Shown: in pieces, positions 24,601 to 27,699 of the stretch
How positions within the stretch are numbered: position 1 is the first letter of the stretch
Layout: each line of letters starts with the position of its first letter
Assembly (NCBI GenBank): GCA_049794535.1
Contig: JBARCX010000362.1
Location: 1 to 27,699, forward strand
Direction of reading: 5' to 3'
DNA: 27,699 nucleotides
Origin: JBARCX01 sp049794535
GTDB lineage: Bacteria; Pseudomonadota; Gammaproteobacteria; Xanthomonadales; Rhodanobacteraceae
Translations under genes and position numbers: made by a program
Notes under the pieces: model-generated
Told to the model about the DNA's origin: nothing
Seen by the model: the letters and a program-made list of their open reading frames with translations, nothing else
The model's database searches: none

Positions 24601-25332
24601 GCGGTGGCATTGCTCAAGGACTCGGACGGCAATATCGATATCGATGTGCCGGTGACCGGCTCACTGAGCGATCCACACTTCAGCTTCGGTAGCGTGATCT
24701 GGCACGCCTTCGTCAATCTGATTTCGCGTGCGGTCACCTCGCCGTTCCGACTGCTGGCCTCGGCCATGGGTGGCGGAGCAAAAGACCTGGGTTACGTGGA
24801 ATTCGCACCAGGCTCGAACGTGCTGGACGCAGAAGCTCAGATACGCCTGACGCAGATCGTGAAGATCCTCGATCAGAAGACAGCACTGAAGCTGGACATC
24901 ACCGGCCGCGTCGATCCTTCGGTTGACGAAAACGGTCTGCGCACCGTGCTCGTGGACAACATGGTGCAGAAAGAAGAGGCCGATGACATCGGCAGCGAGC
25001 CGGCCAAGGCTGCCCCGGTAAAACCGGGCACCGACGACTACAACAAGTACCTGACCAAGGCCTATAAGCACGCCAAGTTCAAGAAGCCACGCGACCTCGT
25101 CGGCCTGACCAAATCGCAGCCACCGGATGTGATGACCAAGCTGATGGAGGCCAACGTCGTCGTGGATCAGGATGCCCTTCGGCATCTGGCGGAACGTCGT
25201 GCCGATGCCGTTCGTCAATTCATGCACGGCAAGATCGATGATGGCCGCGTCTTCGTGCTGGCACCCAAGCTCGACGCCAAGGGCATCGACGATAAGGGCA
25301 AGACGACTCGAGATGATTTCGGCTTGCATTGA
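21661..25332 (+). CDS. large DUF748 (AsmA-like) envelope protein
   Basis: This protein of about 1223 residues has a short cytosolic N-terminus, one membrane anchor (KIVLILAIVLVIFGLLGFFAA) and then a very long periplasmic region typical of DUF748, an AsmA-related family of beta-rich bridge-like proteins thought to act in lipid or outer-membrane homeostasis. DUF748 hallmarks include LDRPITLGAVHLNPYTLKFD near the start and LSPYSSKYTGYPIIKGRLTM with FGDRAEGK late in the protein. An Ala/Pro/Thr-rich linker of about 45 residues (nt 24,010-24,155) separates the two main parts. The end contains an OmpA-like stretch (VEFAPGSNVLDAEAQIRLTQ, then LDITGRVDP). The ATG at 21661 is chosen on position; GTG 21619 and ATG 21667 or 21676 are alternatives, none with a strong ribosome site. 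Confidence 0.88.
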   Translation: MGMDDMISNRLARIFHPSSLRDGASGLYRSHRLRKIVLILAIVLVIFGLLGFFAAPPIIKGQIESRASTALDRPITLGAVHLNPYTLKFDVDQLHIGDRDGHSPFVDIDHLTVNAAWSSVLRMAPVLDALTVQHPQIHITRTSDQQFNFSDLIDRFASKPADPNAPPARFALSNISVHNGDIAFDDKVLNTTHNVSQIEIGIPFIANLPHDTDVFVQPLLAMQVDGSPIHIGGQTKPFAESHESAIDFNLDHLDLPRYLSYVPTPLPIAIPSGQLSGQLKLDFIDKSATDKNAAQQLKLTGNLQLDNFALSNHDNSPIVELGHVTATLADVEPLVSRYYFDTIALDRTTLHYTSLAGGRSNLDALTGAGKAPVKPTSPATDARIATLTLQGSQIDYADLSGPSPAKLSLDNVHGTIHGFATLAAPPTNIDLTSGLAGGTLHINGALHMTDSRFVGQAALTGVGLQPLVAMAPPMLNAQVSHGSLDASGQLIADWSKTFNMQLDMSKLAVNDFALQQHSSTPISWKALNADITHLDLASSQASLSSLTLQGLKVDAQRYRNGRIDLTDLVKSSPHHAASKKPAAPTWHWSIAHLGVDGSAFAYRDAAISGKTGHVTVSADKFAIDGLSDNMHQPLKLDLTGGIDKGKYHITGTVRPEPMNADLHVTATRLNVAPFESMVKVPLNVHTDSALLSLKGHVRYRDHKPEPLLSYQGQVTLGRVNVLDNVTGAEFLRWNSLAATGLNVRMGEGAPQIAIGGLALDDFYARVIINSTGRTNLQDVVASPEAAPVSVTQANNAPAATAAPKPAPAATTNPAPSGTAALATASSAAPPPVISIGQIILARGNLNYTDNFIQPNYTANITQLAGKIGAFGTAGGPPADLTLLGQLDDNTPINIDGTINPLTPVAFLDIKGKADGVELTHLSPYSSKYTGYPIIKGRLTMDVHYNLDQGKLNADNHILLNQLTFGDRAEGKGISHLPVKLAVALLKDSDGNIDIDVPVTGSLSDPHFSFGSVIWHAFVNLISRAVTSPFRLLASAMGGGAKDLGYVEFAPGSNVLDAEAQIRLTQIVKILDQKTALKLDITGRVDPSVDENGLRTVLVDNMVQKEEADDIGSEPAKAAPVKPGTDDYNKYLTKAYKHAKFKKPRDLVGLTKSQPPDVMTKLMEANVVVDQDALRHLAERRADAVRQFMHGKIDDGRVFVLAPKLDAKGIDDKGKTTRDDFGLH

Positions 25333-25433
25333 ACATGCTTTTGCGGCTCGGGTAGTCATCTGCTCCATCCATGGTTTTCGACTGGCCGGGAAAGGCTCAC
25401 AATGGGCGCTTTCCCCGATAGCGGACCATCCCC

Positions 25434-26633
25434 ATGACCTACCCCGGCCAGGCGCGTTACGCCAGCGAACTCGAATCCATCCGCGAGCAAGGCCTGTTCA
25501 AGGCCGAGCGCATCATCACCTCGCCACAGTCCGCCGAGATCGAACTGGAAGGTGGACGCAAGGTGCTGAATTTCTGCGCCAACAACTATCTGGGCCTGGC
25601 TGACCACCCGGAAGTGATCCAGGCGGCGAAAGACGCGCTCGACACGCACGGTTTTGGCATGGCCAGCGTTCGCTTCATCTGCGGCACGCAGGATCTGCAC
25701 AAGCAGTTGGAGAAGAAGATCGCCGAGTTCTTCGGCACCGAAGACACCATCCTCTATGCCGCCTGCTTCGATGCCAACGGTGGCCTGTACGAGCCGCTGC
25801 TGGGCGAAGAGGATGCCGTGATCTCTGACTCGCTCAACCACGCCTCGATCATCGACGGCATCCGCCTGTGCAAGGCTAAACGCTTCCGCTATGCCAACAA
25901 CGACATGGCCGACCTTGAGAAACAGCTACAGGCCGCTGACGCCGCGGGCGCGCGCACCAAGCTGATCAGCTCCGACGGTGCGTTCTCAATGGACGGCTTT
26001 ATCGCCAAGCTGGATGAAGTCACCGCGCTGGCTGCGAAGTACAACGCGCTGGTACACATCGACGAATGCCATTGCACGGGCTTCCTCGGCGACACCGGCC
26101 GCGGCTCGGCCGAGGTCAATGGCGTGATGGACAAGATCGACCTGTTCACCGGCACACTAGGCAAAGCACTCGGCGGTGCGTTGGGTGGATTTACCACCGG
26201 ACGTGCCGAAATGATCGAGATGTTGCGCCAGCGTTCGCGCCCGTACCTGTTCTCCAACTCGCTACCGCCGCACGTGGTGGCCGCAGCGATCAAGGTGTTC
26301 GACTTGCTCGCCTCAGCCGGCGAGCTGCGCGATCGCGTGAAAGCGAACACCGCGTATTTCCGCGAGCAGATGACCAAGGCTGGCTTCGACATCAAGCCAG
26401 GCGTACATCCGATCGTGCCGGTGATGATTTACGACGCAAAGAAAGCACAGGCGATGGCCACCGCACTGCTCGAGGAAGGTATCTACGTCACCGGCTTCTT
26501 CTATCCGGTGGTGCCGCAGGGCCAGGCACGCATTCGCACACAGATGAGCGCGGCACATACCCGCGAACATCTGGATCATGCGATTACGGCGTTTACCAAG
26601 GTCGGCCGCCAGCTTGGCGTGCTGGCAAGCTGA
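25434..26633 (+). CDS. kbl: 2-amino-3-ketobutyrate CoA ligase (glycine C-acetyltransferase)
   Basis: The 399-residue PLP enzyme splits 2-amino-3-ketobutyrate with CoA to glycine and acetyl-CoA, completing threonine degradation begun by Tdh. It belongs to the alpha-oxoamine synthase family: NFCANNYLGLADHP, GFGMASVRFICGTQ, HIDECHCTGFLGDTGRG (Asp and His contacts to PLP), and the Schiff-base lysine in TGTLGKALGGALGGF (Lys about 244). Length and motifs are normal. The upstream gcGGAccatccccATG resembles the weak ribosome site of tdh. It follows the DUF748 gene by 101 nt, so an independent promoter is possible. Confidence 0.96.
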   Translation: MTYPGQARYASELESIREQGLFKAERIITSPQSAEIELEGGRKVLNFCANNYLGLADHPEVIQAAKDALDTHGFGMASVRFICGTQDLHKQLEKKIAEFFGTEDTILYAACFDANGGLYEPLLGEEDAVISDSLNHASIIDGIRLCKAKRFRYANNDMADLEKQLQAADAAGARTKLISSDGAFSMDGFIAKLDEVTALAAKYNALVHIDECHCTGFLGDTGRGSAEVNGVMDKIDLFTGTLGKALGGALGGFTTGRAEMIEMLRQRSRPYLFSNSLPPHVVAAAIKVFDLLASAGELRDRVKANTAYFREQMTKAGFDIKPGVHPIVPVMIYDAKKAQAMATALLEEGIYVTGFFYPVVPQGQARIRTQMSAAHTREHLDHAITAFTKVGRQLGVLAS

Positions 26634-26639
26634 TCATTT

Positions 26640-27413
26640 CTAACGTCGGTCGAGCGCCTTCACTTCGTCGGCGCTCAACTGACGCCATTGCCCTTTCGGT
26701 AAATCACCAAGTACCAGTGAACCGACAGCCACGCGGATCAAGCGTAATACATCGAATCCAAGTGCAGCCAGCAGCCGGCGAATATGCCGGTTGCGGCCTT
26801 CGTCGAGCACCACTTCGAGCCAGGCATTCTTTTCACCGGCGCGCAGCAACTGCACGCCACGCGCCTGCAGCCGTTCGCCCTCATCCTCGATACCTGTGAG
26901 CATGGCTGCCAAGACATCGGCACCAGGCACGCCTGCGACCTGCACGTGATATGTCTTATCCAGATGCGTCGTCGGCGAGGTGATACCAGCAGCCCACGTC
27001 GTGTCATTGCTGAGCAGCAGCAGGCCTTCGCTAGCTTTGTCCAATCGCCCTACGGGCCCCAGCCACGGTAGGCCAGCAGCGGCCAGCGCGGTGTAGACCG
27101 TATCGCGGCCGTGTTCGTCCGCTGCACTCACCACTAATCCACGCGGCTTGTTGAATACCACGTACACACGCTTGGCGGCCTCGATCGATTGACCATCTAC
27201 GGTGACGCGCTGTCGACTCGTATCGACCGGATACTGCGGATCGCGCACGATGCGTCCATCGACAGCAACACGCCCTTCGCGCACCCACAATTCGCCTTGG
27301 CTACGCGAGCAAACCCCGAGCTTGGACAGCACGCGCGCCACGCCGTAACGTGGCGTATTTGTATTGCCGCGAGAAGTGCCTGCACGAGCAGTGCGCGAAG
27401 GTAACCGGTTCAT
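26640..27413 (-). CDS. rRNA pseudouridine synthase, RsuA/RluB/E/F family
   Basis: The 257-residue enzyme has a basic N-terminus, an S4 RNA-binding domain (about 25-70, RVLSKLGVCSRSQGELWVREGRVAVDG) and the synthase domain with VVFNKPRGLVV, the catalytic Asp in GRLDKASEGLLLLSND (Asp about 122) and GRNRHIRRLLAALG. It isomerises one uridine in 16S or 23S rRNA. Motifs do not discriminate RluB, RluF, RsuA or RluE firmly, so no symbol is given. It converges on kbl with only 6 nt between the stop codons, and no hairpin separates them. Confidence 0.9.
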   Translation of the reverse strand: MNRLPSRTARAGTSRGNTNTPRYGVARVLSKLGVCSRSQGELWVREGRVAVDGRIVRDPQYPVDTSRQRVTVDGQSIEAAKRVYVVFNKPRGLVVSAADEHGRDTVYTALAAAGLPWLGPVGRLDKASEGLLLLSNDTTWAAGITSPTTHLDKTYHVQVAGVPGADVLAAMLTGIEDEGERLQARGVQLLRAGEKNAWLEVVLDEGRNRHIRRLLAALGFDVLRLIRVAVGSLVLGDLPKGQWRQLSADEVKALDRR

Positions 27414-27469
27414 CTGCCTAGCCTATCCATCGTGTTGCGCTAGTCACAAGCGCTTTATGAGATGCACAA

Positions 27470-27501
27470 AAAGAAAACCCGGCTTGCGCCGGGTTTTCTT
27501 T
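27470..27501 (-). terminator. intrinsic terminator after the OmpA-family gene
   Basis: AAAGAAAACCCGGC/GCCGGGTTTTCTTT is a perfect 14-bp inverted repeat with loop TTGC, about 50 nt beyond the OmpA-family stop on the minus strand. Each side ends in a T-rich tail, so it may work in both directions. Confidence 0.9.
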
Positions 27502-27508
27502 CATTGCT

Positions 27509-27543
27509 TGATCAGACCGATCTGATTCGGATCGTTCTGATCA
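27509..27543 (-). repeat. second inverted repeat between the OmpA-family stop and its terminator
   Basis: TGATCAGACCGATC (27509-27522) and GATCGTTCTGATCA (27530-27543) pair over 14 bp with one mismatch around TGATTCG. It begins 7 nt after the stop codon. With the terminator behind it, the mRNA 3' end would carry two stacked hairpins, suggesting 3' stabilisation or a 3'-UTR-derived small RNA. Confidence 0.45.
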
Positions 27544-27550
27544 GGTCCGA

Positions 27551-27699
27551 TTACTGCTGGACCTGCAACTCCGTACGACGGTTCTGCGCACGACCAGCAT
27601 CGGTCTTGTTGTCGCCGATCGGATCGTTCATGCCATGACCGATCGGACCTTCCAGGCGGCTCGCAGCGATACCGTGAGCGGTCAGGTAGTCGTACACGA
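27551..27699 (-). CDS. OmpA-family outer-membrane protein, C-terminal fragment (cut by window edge)
   Basis: Only the last 48 codons lie in the window. Read from the edge they give VYDYLTAHGIAASRLEGPIG, then GDNKTDAGRAQNRRTELQVQ and a stop at 27551-27553. This is the end of an OmpA-like peptidoglycan-binding domain, with the NRRTE motif (the Arg contacts diaminopimelate). Such proteins anchor the outer membrane to the cell wall. The 5' part, and hence the exact gene, is outside the window. Confidence 0.9.
   Translation of the reverse strand, partial: VYDYLTAHGIAASRLEGPIGHGMNDPIGDNKTDAGRAQNRRTELQVQQ

Noticed and set aside
1..27699. CRISPR arrays, tRNA/rRNA genes, insertion sequences, prophage or integrase genes
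   Set aside because: No regularly spaced repeats, cloverleaf or rRNA signatures, or transposase/integrase motifs were found by eye on either strand.

Overview
The window looks like chromosomal DNA of a GC-rich gammaproteobacterium of the Xanthomonadales (Lysobacterales), most likely family Rhodanobacteraceae (Dyella / Luteibacter / Rhodanobacter-like). This rests on remembered family resemblance of PurA, HflX, Hfq, Tdh and Kbl and on the classical gammaproteobacterial order miaA-hfq-hflX-hflK-hflC-yjeT-purA; no database search was possible.

Region 1 (1 to about 11,340) is accessory. It opens with an open frame of unknown identity running from the window edge into a small lipoprotein gene. 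Next comes the 5' part of a lysozyme/muramidase-like gene that breaks down after about 75 residues and is followed by a Gln-rich tail in another frame, which looks like a decayed lytic-effector/immunity-lipoprotein locus. After about 650 bases with no convincing gene there is a divergent marR/cupin pair, then an unusually structured ~220-nt leader before a small DUF6124/DUF3077-like gene. A complete type I restriction-modification operon (hsdM-hsdS-hsdR, minus strand) follows, and then a hipBA kinase/antitoxin operon whose upstream region carries three copies of one operator sequence around a recognisable promoter.

Region 2 (11,371 to 17,889, minus strand) is the conserved core: miaA (tRNA i6A37), hfq (RNA chaperone), hflX (ribosome-associated GTPase), hflK and hflC (SPFH membrane complex controlling FtsH), a DUF2065/YjeT membrane peptide and purA. 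A perfect intrinsic terminator lies beyond purA. hflX appears to start at a CTG codon next to a strong Shine-Dalgarno sequence inside the end of hfq.

Region 3 (18,034 to 27,699) is mostly plus strand: a secreted Gly/His-rich protein, a 184-bp intergenic element with 25-bp near-perfect terminal inverted repeats, tdh, a secreted DUF1028 protein, a giant DUF748/AsmA-like envelope protein, and kbl. Tdh and Kbl catalyse consecutive steps of threonine breakdown to glycine and acetyl-CoA, but here they are 5.3 kb apart with the two envelope genes between them. The window closes on the minus strand with an rRNA pseudouridine synthase of the RsuA/RluB family and the 3' end of an OmpA-family gene with its terminator.

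No tRNA, rRNA, CRISPR array, transposase or integrase was recognised. The least explained items are the structured leader at 2,898-3,109, the decayed effector/immunity locus, the CTG start of hflX, the three-operator hipBA control region, and a DUF1028 protein whose predicted signal-peptide cleavage would expose an N-terminal threonine.
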